Source: JBMDXB01 sp048594975 (GTDB lineage Bacteria; Acidobacteriota; Vicinamibacteria; Vicinamibacterales; 2-12-FULL-66-21). Taken from it: a DNA stretch of 64,000 nt. Below, piece by piece: positions 37,621 to 46,490 of the stretch; positions within the stretch are counted from its first letter, which is position 1, and each line of letters opens with the position of its first letter. Location: assembly GCA_048594975.1 (NCBI GenBank), contig JBMDXQ010000144.1:8176-72175 (forward strand). The letters are read 5' to 3'. The notes beneath the pieces are model-generated. The model saw only the letters and a list, made by a program, of their open reading frames with translations. It was not told where the DNA came from and did no database searches. Both the position numbers and the translations under genes were made by a program.

Positions 37621-37833
37621 GTGGCCTTACGCGGACGCAGCGGGGGGCCGAACGTGTGCTTTACTCAACGCGTTCGCGCATTTCGCCACAACGAGCAGGT
37701 GCCGCGCTCGCGACGCGGCGAAAGATACTGGTTCGAAGTGGCAGGCATCAAGGACGTACACGATGCGGCGGAACAGCCGACTCACGAGTCGGCTCCGACG
37801 CTGTGCGTATTTGAGGGCCCGAGGTGGGTATGA
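37621..37833 (+). CDS. Small hypothetical protein preceding the ERCC4 nuclease
   Basis: About 70 residues from a GTG start; a second GTG at 37654 gives a shorter form. The C-terminal part (RGERYWFEVAGIKDVHDAAE) has protein-like composition. The TGA overlaps the ATG of the nuclease gene (ATGA at 37830), which argues that it is translated. No family recognised. Confidence 0.5.
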   Translation: MALRGRSGGPNVCFTQRVRAFRHNEQVPRSRRGERYWFEVAGIKDVHDAAEQPTHESAPTLCVFEGPRWV

Positions 37834-38426
37834 GCCATCAGGGTTTACGCTTCGTAACCCCGAGTCCCAGCCGATTGCGAGTGGTGCGCGATGGACACAA
37901 CATCATCCGGAGTGCGCGCATCCCCAAGCCCATCGTGTTGGTGGACTCACGAGAGCGTCAACCATTTGCCCTCCATGGGAATCACCCGAACTGGATTGGC
38001 GGGGAGCGGAGGGTCGCGCTGAAGACCGGCGACTACACGGTGATGGGGATGGAGAGCCTCCTCGCGCTGGAGCGTAAGAGCCTGGCAGACCTCGTGGCCT
38101 GTACCGTCACGTACCGCCGGCAGTTCCTGGCTGCCTGCGGTCGGCTCGCTCAGTACCGGTGGAGGGCGATCCTCATCGAGGCGACGTACGAGGACATCAA
38201 GGGGGGATTCGCGTCGTTCGACATTCCTTCCGAAGTCCACCCCAATGCCGTATGTGGCATGTTGGACGCTATCGAAGCGAAGTTCGGCATTCCCGCCATC
38301 TACTCCTCGTCGGTGCAAGCTCTGGCGACTGAGCGAGCCGCGAGCTGGCTCTCAAAGCACTTCACCTACTGGTGGCTGGAGCAGCACGGTCTCGGTCGGG
38401 TACTGATCGACTCGGACCGACTCTGA
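37830..38426 (+). CDS. ERCC4-type (XPF/Mus81-like) nuclease
   Basis: 198 residues. IVLVDSRERQPFAL (about residue 31 on), LKTGDYTVMG and LALERKSLADLV are the GDxxxG...ERKxxxDL signature of ERCC4 nucleases, with the metal-binding Asp and Glu-Arg-Lys all present. It lacks a helicase or HhH domain, like phage and plasmid ERCC4 nucleases. Family members cut branched or flap DNA. It is translationally coupled to the small upstream ORF. The neighbouring DUF932 and DUF2779 genes suggest a role in element DNA processing. Confidence 0.85.
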   Translation: MSHQGLRFVTPSPSRLRVVRDGHNIIRSARIPKPIVLVDSRERQPFALHGNHPNWIGGERRVALKTGDYTVMGMESLLALERKSLADLVACTVTYRRQFLAACGRLAQYRWRAILIEATYEDIKGGFASFDIPSEVHPNAVCGMLDAIEAKFGIPAIYSSSVQALATERAASWLSKHFTYWWLEQHGLGRVLIDSDRL

Positions 38427-38736
38427 GGGGCACGCGGAGGTACGGCCTTCCGGTCAACGTTTCCCGTTTCAGCCGTATTCAGGACCACACCTGTCCCTCC
38501 TCGGCCCGATATTGAACTGAGGCGAGCAAAGGGGAGGCCTGTAGTAGTTGATCGCGGTGTGACGAAATCTCTTGCGGATCCGGCGCCCGACGGTTACGTT
38601 ATCCGCGTTCCCCCCTTTGTCAAAGCGATTGGTGACGCTTCCCTTCGGGGAGGACTGGCTCAGGGTCTCGAATGAGCGAGGACCGTGGGCCCTCTCTCCT
38701 GCCGGCGGCTAGCGTGCCCAGAGGATGGAGAACGGC
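38427..38736. other. Intergenic stretch before the DUF2779 gene
   Basis: About 310 bases, no gene supported. GGAG at 38727-38730 precedes ATG 38737. Confidence 0.45.
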
Positions 38737-40296
38737 ATGAAGCCTCCTGTCGACGACGAAGCCGCATCTGCCCGGCAGCTCGCCGAAATCCTGAACGCAC
38801 CGCAACCCGTCCACAATCCCGGCGGCCATCTTCTGAGCAAGTCTCGATTCGTCGCGGGTGTGCAGTGCCTGAAGCGCCTCTGGCTACGAAAGCACCAACC
38901 GCACCTCGGCTTCGTCTCCGACGCCCAGCAACAGCGCATGAACCAGGGCACGGCCGTTGGCATCCTAGCCCGGGAGCTCTACCCGAATGGAAAACTCATC
39001 GAGGCCGACCGAAGTCACTTGGCCGAGGCGCTGCTGGAAACCCAACGAGCCATTGCCGATGGCGCGTCAGCGATTTTCGAAGCCACGTTTCAGCATTCGG
39101 GCGTTCTGGTTCGTGTGGACATTCTTGAACGCCTGCGACAGCGGTTTCGTCTGACTGAGGTCAAATCAGCGACGAGGCTCAAAGACCATTTTGCGTACGA
39201 CGTTGGCATCCAGCGGTATGTTCTGGCGGGCGCGGGCCTGTCCACGGCGGAGACCCGCGTACTGACGCTGAATCCGGAGTACGAGTACGACGGAGAGAAG
39301 CACGACCCATCGCGTCTATTCGTCAGTCATCCGGTAACGCCGATTGGCGCCCGAGAGCTGACTCGACATCTGAGTGATCAATTTACAGCGCTGTCGCGGC
39401 AGGAGCCACCAGAGGTCACAGTCAACGGCCAGTGCAGCAATCCCACGGAGTGCGAGTTCTATTGTCATTGCCATCCAGAGCTACCGCCCGACGATATTCG
39501 GTCCGTCCTCGGGTATGCGGCCGCCGAGCCGTTCGTCTGCGAGGGAATCGTCAATGTGCGAGACATTCCTGACCGGTCACTGGCCCGGCTCACCGCCGCG
39601 CAACGGACGAAGGTCCATGCGGTGCGCAGCGGCGAAACCTGGTTCAATCGCGAGGCGTGGGGCCGTAGCACGGCGACGTTGCAGTATCCGATTTGCTTTA
39701 TGGATTTCGAAACGGTCTATCCGGCATTGCCGAAATTCAAGGGGATGAGACCGTACGAACACATCCCCTTTCAGTGGTCCGTGCACAGACAGGAGCACGC
39801 CACCACGACACTCACGCACCGCGGATTCCTTGCTGAGACCAGCTCGGATCCTCGGCGCCAATTCATCGAGCAGCTGATCAGCGCCGTTCGCGGGGCCCGA
39901 ACGATCGTGGTGTACAACGCGGGCTTTGAGTCACAGATTCTGAATAGACTCGCCGCGTGCATGCCGGAACATCAACCTGCGGTCGACGAGATGCGCGACA
40001 GGCTGTGGGATCTGCTGCCGGTCGTGAGGCGCTGCGTCTACGCTCCGGCGTTCGGGGCTTCGTATTCGTTGAAGTCCGTCCTCCCGGCACTCGTTCCTGA
40101 TTTGTCGTACGAGAATCTCGACGTGGCAGACGGGACTGACGCGGGGGTTGCGTGGAGCAGGCTGCTCGAGCCGACGTGCGGAGATCGCGAGAAGGAAGAT
40201 CTGAAGAAGGCGCTTTTGGCGTACTGCGGCCAGGACACTCTGGCGTTGCACCGGCTTGTTCAAACCCTCGATCAGATGGCCGCCGACGCTGAATGA
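38737..40296 (+). CDS. DUF2779 protein: Cas4-like nuclease fused to DEDD-type exonuclease
   Basis: 519 residues from ATG 38737; ATG 38725 is in frame. The N-terminus has LLSKSRFVAGVQCLKRLWLR and FRLTEVKSATRLKDHFAYDV, typical of a Cas4/RecB-like PD-(D/E)XK nuclease (Glu and Lys in EVKS). The cysteines in CSNPTECEFYCHCH could support an Fe-S or zinc site. The C-terminal half is an RNase H-fold exonuclease: CFMDFETVYPAL (Asp323, Glu325), TIVVYNAGFESQIL, and YCGQDTLALHRL. This is the DUF2779 architecture. It probably degrades or trims DNA; substrate unknown. Confidence 0.8.
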   Translation: MKPPVDDEAASARQLAEILNAPQPVHNPGGHLLSKSRFVAGVQCLKRLWLRKHQPHLGFVSDAQQQRMNQGTAVGILARELYPNGKLIEADRSHLAEALLETQRAIADGASAIFEATFQHSGVLVRVDILERLRQRFRLTEVKSATRLKDHFAYDVGIQRYVLAGAGLSTAETRVLTLNPEYEYDGEKHDPSRLFVSHPVTPIGARELTRHLSDQFTALSRQEPPEVTVNGQCSNPTECEFYCHCHPELPPDDIRSVLGYAAAEPFVCEGIVNVRDIPDRSLARLTAAQRTKVHAVRSGETWFNREAWGRSTATLQYPICFMDFETVYPALPKFKGMRPYEHIPFQWSVHRQEHATTTLTHRGFLAETSSDPRRQFIEQLISAVRGARTIVVYNAGFESQILNRLAACMPEHQPAVDEMRDRLWDLLPVVRRCVYAPAFGASYSLKSVLPALVPDLSYENLDVADGTDAGVAWSRLLEPTCGDREKEDLKKALLAYCGQDTLALHRLVQTLDQMAADAE

Positions 40297-40399
40297 ATGC
40301 TCACTGTGGCGTTCGTCCGCGGGCGTCATCGTCGTAGCGGGCAAGCACCCCGACAACGCGAAACGAATTTGAGCATGTCTGCTACCTGTTTCCTAAGAG

Positions 40400-41101
40400 A
40401 TGCCGAATGGCCAATTCAGATTTCTCAACATGACTGAATTCGGCGAACTCAGTTTCAAACCCGGCGTGCTTCGACGATTCGACCTGCCCGACCGCCTGTA
40501 CCCGGTGCCGGTAGATTGGTTCGCCGAGGCGCTCACTGCTGGAGCTGACCTTCGTTTTGAACTCCTTCTGGCCGGCTTGCAGCGCCACAGTGCTGAACGG
40601 CCCAACCAGTGGCAGGCCGATGAAGCCGCGATGGCGCGCTTGGCCGCGCTGATCGCACCGGAGGACAATCGGGAAACGATCACGGTTACGGCGGAATCAT
40701 GGTGGCTCGAGTTGGGCATCGTGGACTTGGATAAAGAAATCGTCACGATTCAACGCCAGGATCACGTCATCGCCGCCTTCTCGTCGCGCGAGGACGGCCG
40801 GCTGAGAGCGGCAGTCTACCGTCCGATCGACGCGAAAAGTGCTGGATATCTCACAGGCCTTTCAAGCATCGGGGGCAGCATGGGCCGCGATAATTGGGGG
40901 TACGCGTTGGACAGTTCTGCTGGAATGGGGAACGTGTACGCGGCGGGCTCTTCCTATTTGTCGTACTGGGAACGCGGCCTCGGGGTGTTCCTCGACGGGA
41001 GAACCAGCGAAGTCTATCGGCCGCAGGCCACCATGGTGCCGAGGAGGCCGGCCGTCGTAGCGACGGAGCTCGGCGTCTTTTGGCAGTACGGGCGGCCGTG
41101 A
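40400..41101 (+). CDS. Unrecognised protein, 233 aa
   Basis: Starts at ATG 40400. The protein is soluble with no known motif. A Gly/Ser-rich middle (LTGLSSIGGSMGRDNWGYAL) and aromatic patches (ESWWLELGIVDL) suggest a beta-rich fold. Its stop codon overlaps the GTG of the next gene (GTGA at 41098), so the two are coupled. Function unknown. Confidence 0.65.
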   Translation: MPNGQFRFLNMTEFGELSFKPGVLRRFDLPDRLYPVPVDWFAEALTAGADLRFELLLAGLQRHSAERPNQWQADEAAMARLAALIAPEDNRETITVTAESWWLELGIVDLDKEIVTIQRQDHVIAAFSSREDGRLRAAVYRPIDAKSAGYLTGLSSIGGSMGRDNWGYALDSSAGMGNVYAAGSSYLSYWERGLGVFLDGRTSEVYRPQATMVPRRPAVVATELGVFWQYGRP

Positions 41102-41463
41102 GCACGTCTGTTCCGCCAAACGAGGTGATTGGGAGAGCCACAATACGGGCCAGATGCCCGGACTGCGCCAAACGGTTTGCGTTCGATCACGGTGGGGGAT
41201 TCAGCTTCCATCTTCTTCGATGCGATACCTGCGGCCAGGCGAAGAGTATGGGGTTCGACGGGCTGGGTGAGTTGCATGTGCGCCACTTGAAGGGACGTCT
41301 GAACCGTACTGCATCGCGCGCGCGGAACACGATGCACAGGTCCGCGCGGAGCCTGCCATTCAGCCGATTTCGGAGGCTGAGTAAATCACGGATATTCGGT
41401 CGCTGGCGGGTGCCAATGCGGGGGCAGGTTCCGGCTCGACGGCCGGACCGGGCCGTTATTTGA
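41098..41463 (+). CDS. Zinc-ribbon protein with a probably frameshifted C-terminus
   Basis: 121 residues from GTG 41098, coupled to the upstream gene. It has one zinc-ribbon pair, RCPDCAKRFAFDHGGGF followed by LLRCDTCGQAKSM. Related small zinc proteins usually carry a second CxCGG-type pair near the end. Here that pair is visible only in another frame: the bases at 41411-41455 read CQCGGRFRLDGRTGPLF. A frameshift between about 41290 and 41400 is likely. The end of the gene runs into the promoter of the MerR gene. Confidence 0.6.
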   Translation: MSTSVPPNEVIGRATIRARCPDCAKRFAFDHGGGFSFHLLRCDTCGQAKSMGFDGLGELHVRHLKGRLNRTASRARNTMHRSARSLPFSRFRRLSKSRIFGRWRVPMRGQVPARRPDRAVI

Positions 41464-41488
41464 CAGTTGAACGTGTGACTGTCATAAT
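41460..41488 (+). promoter_or_regulatory. MerR-VWA promoter with embedded operator
   Basis: -35 TTGACA (41460-41465), 17-base spacer, -10 CATAAT (41483-41488), then ATG 41495 only six bases on. Transcription would start at or next to the start codon (leaderless mRNA). An inverted repeat TGACAGT-N10-ACTGTCA (41461-41467, 41478-41484) spans the -35 to -10 interval, the classic position for a MerR-family operator. Confidence 0.75.
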
Positions 41489-41494
41489 GGACAC

Positions 41495-42064
41495 ATGCCG
41501 GAGTTCGACATCAAGCAGCTGTGCGAGATGGCGAATGTGTCGCCTCGAACGGTTCACTTTTACATCCAGCAGGGCCTCATACCGGCGGCGAGTTCCCCGG
41601 GTCCGGGCGCCCGTTACACTCGGGGCCATTTGTCGCGGCTCAGACTCATTCGGCTCCTGCAACAGCAACATCTGCCGCTTGCGGAAATTGCCAAGCGACT
41701 CACCGGCCTTGCAGACAAGCAAGTCGAGCAAATCCTGGCGGAAACGAGCCCGCGGCGGGCCCCGGAGAGTCGGTCAGCACTTGAGTACATCCGGGGCGTG
41801 CTGACTGAGTCCGGCCGGCTACAGCCCGGCGGAACGCCGCCCGTACAGGCGAAGGCATCCCAGCTCCGCGCGCGACCGGCAGAGGCCACCTTGTCGTCTG
41901 GAACGGCACGCGCGCGGTCGCAGTGGGACCGGTTCACGCTGGCCGACGGCGTCGAGCTGCACGTGCGCCGCCCGGTTTCGCGGTTGGATCAGCGACGCCT
42001 CGACAAACTCCTGGCGGCGGCAAGGACCGTCTTTGACGACGCGGAGGGCAAGGAACAGTCATGA
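41495..42064 (+). CDS. MerR-family transcriptional regulator
   Basis: 189 residues. The winged-helix N-terminus (FDIKQLCEMANVSPRTVHFY, then QQGLIPAASSPGPGARYT) and the following helix (LIRLLQQQHLPLAEIAKRL) are clearly MerR-like. The remainder (about 75-189) is not a known ligand-binding domain and lacks a metal-site cysteine pattern. It overlaps the VWA gene by four bases (ATGA). It probably represses or activates its own operon through the inverted repeat inside the promoter at 41460-41488. Confidence 0.85.
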   Translation: MPEFDIKQLCEMANVSPRTVHFYIQQGLIPAASSPGPGARYTRGHLSRLRLIRLLQQQHLPLAEIAKRLTGLADKQVEQILAETSPRRAPESRSALEYIRGVLTESGRLQPGGTPPVQAKASQLRARPAEATLSSGTARARSQWDRFTLADGVELHVRRPVSRLDQRRLDKLLAAARTVFDDAEGKEQS

Positions 42065-43323
42065 CCTTCAGGATTCAAACCGATCGCGCGTTGATTCGCG
42101 CCGCTGGCGGAAGTTCCCGGTACGTGCTCGTCGAGTTCACCGCACCGGAGTCGCCGCAGGCATCCCAGCGTGAGTCCGTCAACGTCGCATTTGTCATCGA
42201 CCGTTCGGGTTCGATGGGGGGTTCCAAGATCGAGCTGGCCCGTGCTGCGGTCAAGCGAGGGCTGCAGATGCTACGGTCCACGGACCGGTTTTCGGTCGTC
42301 GGCTTCGACGACGAAGTCGACGTGTTCGTGCCGTCGACACTAGCGACGCGTGAGGCGGTCAACAATGCCATCACTCAAGTCCAGCGGCTGCAGGCCCGCG
42401 GCAGTACCGATCTGAATGGGGGGTGGCTCAAGGGCTGTGAGCAGCTGGCCGAACATCAACGTGACGGGCAGACCACCCGCTGCATCCTGCTGACCGACGG
42501 ACAGGCGAATCGGGGTGTGACCGACCACGCCGACATCATCGGCCATGCTGAGGCTCTCCGAGAGCATGGGGTCACCACATCCACCATCGGTCTCGGCGCG
42601 GATTACGAAGAACGCCTGCTCGAGCCGATGGCGACGGCGGGTGGGGGGCACTTTTACTTCGTCGAACGGGCCGTGCAGATCGCCGACTGTCTCACGGGAG
42701 AGCTCGGCGAGGCGCTGGACATCGTCGCCCGTGATGTCGTGTTGCAGGTGACGACCGCTTCCAATGTGCAGGTCACGACCTTGAACCAGCTTCCCGTCCA
42801 CACCGACGAGCGTGGTCACACGGTCGTGCGGTTGGGCGACCTTGTGTCACGCCAGGACGTCTCCGTGGTGCTCCGGCTGAGGATGCCTGGGGGACTGGAA
42901 GGCCAGACCATTAGCACGACGTGCGGGGTCAGGGATGCTCGGAGCGTGCTCGACCCGCCGGACAGCGAGGTCACGTGGACGTTCGCGGACCACGCATCGA
43001 ATGACAACCAGCGCCGCAACGTGGCGGTCGATCGCCACGTCGCTCGGCTGTACGCGGCGCAGGCTGAAGCCGAGGCGCTGGAGCTCAATCGCGCCGGCCG
43101 GTTCGACGAGGCACGTGTGCGGTTGGAGGCCACGGCCCGTCGCATCGAACACTATGCGGGTGCGGACCCCGACTTGCGTGCCATTGTCCGCGAGCTCCGT
43201 GACAAGAACAGGATGTATTCACAGCAGATGAGCGCGATCGAATTGAAAAAGGCGCACTTCGCCAGCTTCAACATCCAATCGATGCGCGACCCGAGCGGCA
43301 AGGCCCGTCGCGCCCGTGAGTGA
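42061..43323 (+). CDS. VWA-domain protein (MIDAS-containing)
   Basis: 420 residues. The von Willebrand A fold has a complete MIDAS: FVIDRSGSMGGSK (DxSxS), GSTDLNGGW (Thr) and CILLTDGQANRG (Asp). The C-terminal third is predicted helical with TPR-like character (YAAQAEAEALELNRAGRFDE). There is no signal peptide or membrane segment, so it is cytoplasmic. MerR-VWA gene pairs recur in Acidobacteriota and Myxobacteria accessory regions; I know no proven function. Metal-dependent protein interaction is the safest prediction. Confidence 0.8.
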   Translation: MTFRIQTDRALIRAAGGSSRYVLVEFTAPESPQASQRESVNVAFVIDRSGSMGGSKIELARAAVKRGLQMLRSTDRFSVVGFDDEVDVFVPSTLATREAVNNAITQVQRLQARGSTDLNGGWLKGCEQLAEHQRDGQTTRCILLTDGQANRGVTDHADIIGHAEALREHGVTTSTIGLGADYEERLLEPMATAGGGHFYFVERAVQIADCLTGELGEALDIVARDVVLQVTTASNVQVTTLNQLPVHTDERGHTVVRLGDLVSRQDVSVVLRLRMPGGLEGQTISTTCGVRDARSVLDPPDSEVTWTFADHASNDNQRRNVAVDRHVARLYAAQAEAEALELNRAGRFDEARVRLEATARRIEHYAGADPDLRAIVRELRDKNRMYSQQMSAIELKKAHFASFNIQSMRDPSGKARRARE

Positions 43324-43399
43324 CGGAGGCTCCTGTCGGAGCATCAATTCTGCTGTCGGTCGAACTCGCTGGCGAAGGACTTGGGAGCGTCAGACAGTC

Positions 43400-44005
43400 A
43401 TGCCCGACATGTGCTTATGCAGGCTCGTGGTTTCAGGTCCAACGTTCGATGTGATGCGCTTTGTCCAGGCCGCCGCACCGGCGGAGCGATCGGTGTCAGC
43501 ACGTGGCTCGCGAGACGACGAAGGCCCCTTATCCTTTCGGGAGCTCCTTCCGCTTCGTGAGGAGGACGATCCAGTCGACGTGTACGGCACACCGTCACGG
43601 GGACCAGACGACTGCTGGCGCGATGCGCTAAGCCGCGATACAGCAGGGCGGGCGTCGATCCACTACGGATTTCTTACCACAATGAGCGAACCGTATCGTC
43701 TCATTCGGCACGTCTCCCGGCAGTTCGTTCGGCTCGACTTCCTGCTCGGCGCGGTTGCACCTGCGATCGATGAGGCGAATTGTTGGTACTTTCGCGGCGG
43801 ACGCGGCAGGAATTGGAAGATGCCCGCACGCCAGCGAGAGGCGATTCGCTGCCGGGTCTGGGACGGGGCAGGTCTGGCGCCCGAAGATGAGGGCAATCTC
43901 GATGTTGACGTTCAAGGGGACCACGCCATGATGGAACAGGTTATCGCGCGATGGACGCCCGCGAGGAAAAGGGTGGCCATGAGGATCCGGAGACACCACA
44001 GATGA
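43400..44005 (+). CDS. Api92/DUF1281-like ferredoxin-fold protein
   Basis: 201 residues from ATG 43400. The layout (CRLVVSGPTFDVMRFVQAA at the start, LSFRELLPL, then CWRDALSRDTAGRASIHYGF, HYGFLTTMSEPYRLIRHVS) resembles Api92-like/DUF1281 proteins of plasmids and integrative elements; this is a weak, memory-based match. The stop overlaps the GDSL gene (ATGA at 44002). Function unknown. Confidence 0.55.
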   Translation: MPDMCLCRLVVSGPTFDVMRFVQAAAPAERSVSARGSRDDEGPLSFRELLPLREEDDPVDVYGTPSRGPDDCWRDALSRDTAGRASIHYGFLTTMSEPYRLIRHVSRQFVRLDFLLGAVAPAIDEANCWYFRGGRGRNWKMPARQREAIRCRVWDGAGLAPEDEGNLDVDVQGDHAMMEQVIARWTPARKRVAMRIRRHHR

Positions 44006-44652
44006 CAACGACCGGCCGTCACATCGTCCTGCTCGGCGACTCCATCTTCGACAATAAGACATATACAAACGGTGAACCCGACGTCGTGACACATCTGCGC
44101 GGATTGTTGCCCCCGGGCGACCGCGCGACGTTGTGCGCAGTCGATGGGTCCGTGACGCACTCGTTGGCTGCACAGGTCTCCACGATTCCTAGAGACGCGA
44201 CGCATCTGGTGGTGTCGATCGGCGGAAACGACGCGATGGGCAATCTCAGTATGCTCGAAATGCCCGTCACGTCGACGGCCGAAGCCCTGCGCCTGTTCGG
44301 CGAGCAGGTGGCTGCCTTTGAGAACGATTACCGTTCTGCGATACGGCCTCTCCTGCAGACCGGACTCGAAGTAGCTGTGTGCACGATCTACAATGGAGCA
44401 TTCGAAGCATTCGACCAGCCGGACTTTGGCCACCGCGCTCGCGTTGCGCTGATGATGTTCAACGACGTCATTCTGCGTGTCGCCTTCGAGCATCACGTAT
44501 CGGCCATCGACCTGCGTCTGGTGTGTACTGAGGCTACGGATTTCGCGAACCCTATCGAACCCTCGGGCCCGGGCGGGCTGCAGATCGCGAAGGCTATCGC
44601 GCGCGCCACCGGGGTGTCCCGCGCGGACACTTGTACGATCGTTTGCTGTTAA
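44002..44652 (+). CDS. SGNH/GDSL-type hydrolase
   Basis: 216 residues from ATG 44002, which overlaps the preceding stop. Block I is HIVLLGDSIFDN, with the nucleophile Ser, and block III is VVSIGGNDAMGNL, with the Asn of the oxyanion hole. A DxxH-type block V is not obvious near the C-terminus, so activity is uncertain. There is no signal peptide. Substrates of this family are esters (acyl, acetyl, phospholipid). Coupling to the Api92-like gene is the only clue to its role. Confidence 0.75.
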   Translation: MTTTGRHIVLLGDSIFDNKTYTNGEPDVVTHLRGLLPPGDRATLCAVDGSVTHSLAAQVSTIPRDATHLVVSIGGNDAMGNLSMLEMPVTSTAEALRLFGEQVAAFENDYRSAIRPLLQTGLEVAVCTIYNGAFEAFDQPDFGHRARVALMMFNDVILRVAFEHHVSAIDLRLVCTEATDFANPIEPSGPGGLQIAKAIARATGVSRADTCTIVCC

Positions 44653-45015
44653 TCGCGTACGCGTGCCAATCTGGGTAGGTCGATGGTGCTGGCGGCCCTC
44701 GCTTCGTGTATGGCAGGCATGCCCCTGTCAGAGCGCCGGTAAACGCGCTCATCGGCAGGTTCGAGCAACAAGTTTAGGCAGCGCGCACCTTGCCGCTGGT
44801 CTTGTCGATCGTCAATCAGCTACGATGAAGATCCAAGTGAACGTCGACGGCCGACAGTCTCACGTCGATGGACCAGGTGGTCTCAAGAGCCTCGCCCGAT
44901 TCGAGCTGAGGTTCTGCGTCGGACAGCCATTAAGTCGTGACATGCTGAACGGCGCGCGTGAGGGCGGCTGACGACAGGTCGCGTCGCAACGCTTGAACGA
45001 ATCGTGGTGAGCAAT
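44653..45015. other. Gene-poor stretch
   Basis: About 360 bases. A 48-codon ORF from ATG 44825 (MKIQVNVDGRQSHVDGPGGL) is protein-like but unsupported by context; it may be a remnant. Nothing else is seen. Confidence 0.4.
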
Positions 45016-45489
45016 ATGGCAGGAAGTGAGAAGAAGGCATTAGCCGACGCTGCCGCGCGTTCCGCAAAGGCGAGTCAGGCCGCGAAACACGCTTGGGACA
45101 CGATGAGATCGCCCCCGTACCTGGCGAACAAAACCGCCCGTATGAGCCAGAAGGCACTACTGGCTTGGGCGTCTGAAAACGCGTATCACTGCGTGTTTCT
45201 GGACGCGCCGTCAGGTAATCCGCGCACTGGCATCGTGGACGCGGTACTGATGCGCCACCCGAAAGGCCAAGCAGACGTACTCGAAGTGCTCCTCGTTCAA
45301 TTGAAGGGCGGCGGGGCTGGCTTTAGACCCATCGAGCGAACACGCCTAATGGGCGCTCTGCAGGCGGTGCGGCTCGGCGTGGCCGTGGCCATGTGGGACC
45401 GGGAGAGTATCGCGGTCGACATCCTTGAAATCCCTGACGTGCTCGCCGCTCGAAAGTCCAGAGCCGCGACCAGCAAGAGGCGCAAATGA
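45016..45489 (+). CDS. Possible PD-(D/E)XK-fold protein, 157 aa
   Basis: ATG 45016, with GTGs at 45004 and 45007 in frame. The middle reads GIVDAVLMRHPKGQADVLEV then LLVQLKGGGAGFRP, a D-x(n)-E-x-QLK arrangement suggestive of a small restriction-like nuclease fold. The C-terminus is basic (SRAATSKRRK). It overlaps the next gene by four bases (ATGA), so the two products probably act together. Confidence 0.55.
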   Translation: MAGSEKKALADAAARSAKASQAAKHAWDTMRSPPYLANKTARMSQKALLAWASENAYHCVFLDAPSGNPRTGIVDAVLMRHPKGQADVLEVLLVQLKGGGAGFRPIERTRLMGALQAVRLGVAVAMWDRESIAVDILEIPDVLAARKSRAATSKRRK

Positions 45490-46391
45490 GCCTGCACACG
45501 AGCAGCTCAGACACGGACAAGCGAGAGGGCACCATCAGGTGGACCACCGCCGACCCGTCCAAGCGGCGAGCTGCCGTTGAGCAACTCGCCACGCTACTAC
45601 GCAATCTCGCGATGTGGCCGGTTGGCGAGTTTGCCACGTCGTGGTGGTCGGGCGACTATCGATTGCTCGAACTGACATTCAGACTGACGGCGGACGAAGA
45701 CGGTATCGTCACGTGCCACTCCACTCCAGGCGCGGAGTTCATCGACATTGCTGTGGTTGCGAGGGTCAGATCCAAGGGAAGGACCCGTGCGCTGACCGCG
45801 TCGGAGCATGCTGCGCTTGCCGGTGCCGGGTTCGGCGCGTCTTCCGAAGGGGGAGCGGAACTTCTATACCAGGCTCGCTTAAACGATCCCGAGGGTTTGG
45901 TCGACCGAATCCTATCCGCTATGTCGGACGCGTTCAAAATGCCTCGCGGCGCCGTTATCAGATATCGAATTATTGAAGGCTCTCGCCTCGGAGAGATGCC
46001 AGTCTTCGAAGACATCAGACCCCATGAACTGATGGAGTTGATCAAGGCGGCCGAATTCGACGCGCGCTGGACGGAGAACTCCGGAGAGCCCGTCATCGAG
46101 GTCGCAGATGCAGCACCATTTACCATACGGTTCCTGGAGCCTCGCGGCGGCGGCTACCTGACGATCCACCTGGAAGCTGAGTTTTCTGGCAACTTTTCTC
46201 TCGAATCTGTGAATGAGGTTAACCGAGATCTGCACTTCGGCACGGCGGCCAAGGAGGAGCACGGGGCCTCGCTACGACATAGAATATGTGTCACTGGGGG
46301 AATGAGTCACGCTGCAATCCGCGATCGGATCGATGACTGGGTCAGCAGCTGTCGTCGGGCGAAGCTGGCGCTCAAGGACATGAGGAGTTGA
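45486..46391 (+). CDS. YbjN-like C-terminal domain protein
   Basis: 301 residues. The N-terminal ~150 residues are unassigned. The C-terminal part (FTIRFLEPRGGGYLTIHLEA, SLESVNEVNRDLHFG) resembles the YbjN / type III secretion chaperone-like fold, which also occurs as adaptor-like modules in polymorphic toxin and stress systems. It is coupled to the nuclease-like gene upstream and may chaperone or regulate it. A second YbjN-like gene lies at 54021. Confidence 0.6.
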   Translation: MSLHTSSSDTDKREGTIRWTTADPSKRRAAVEQLATLLRNLAMWPVGEFATSWWSGDYRLLELTFRLTADEDGIVTCHSTPGAEFIDIAVVARVRSKGRTRALTASEHAALAGAGFGASSEGGAELLYQARLNDPEGLVDRILSAMSDAFKMPRGAVIRYRIIEGSRLGEMPVFEDIRPHELMELIKAAEFDARWTENSGEPVIEVADAAPFTIRFLEPRGGGYLTIHLEAEFSGNFSLESVNEVNRDLHFGTAAKEEHGASLRHRICVTGGMSHAAIRDRIDDWVSSCRRAKLALKDMRS

Positions 46392-46490
46392 TCGAGCGAT
46401 GACTCCGTGAAAGGGCTGGGCTGAAAGTTGCGCCTCGAAATCCCTCCTCCGATTTCCCGAATGCCGGATGTGAGCCTTCACTGCCGGCGA

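Noticed and set aside
44825..44971. 48-codon ORF MKIQVNVDGRQSHV...
   Set aside because: Too short, no ribosome-binding site, no neighbour coupling.
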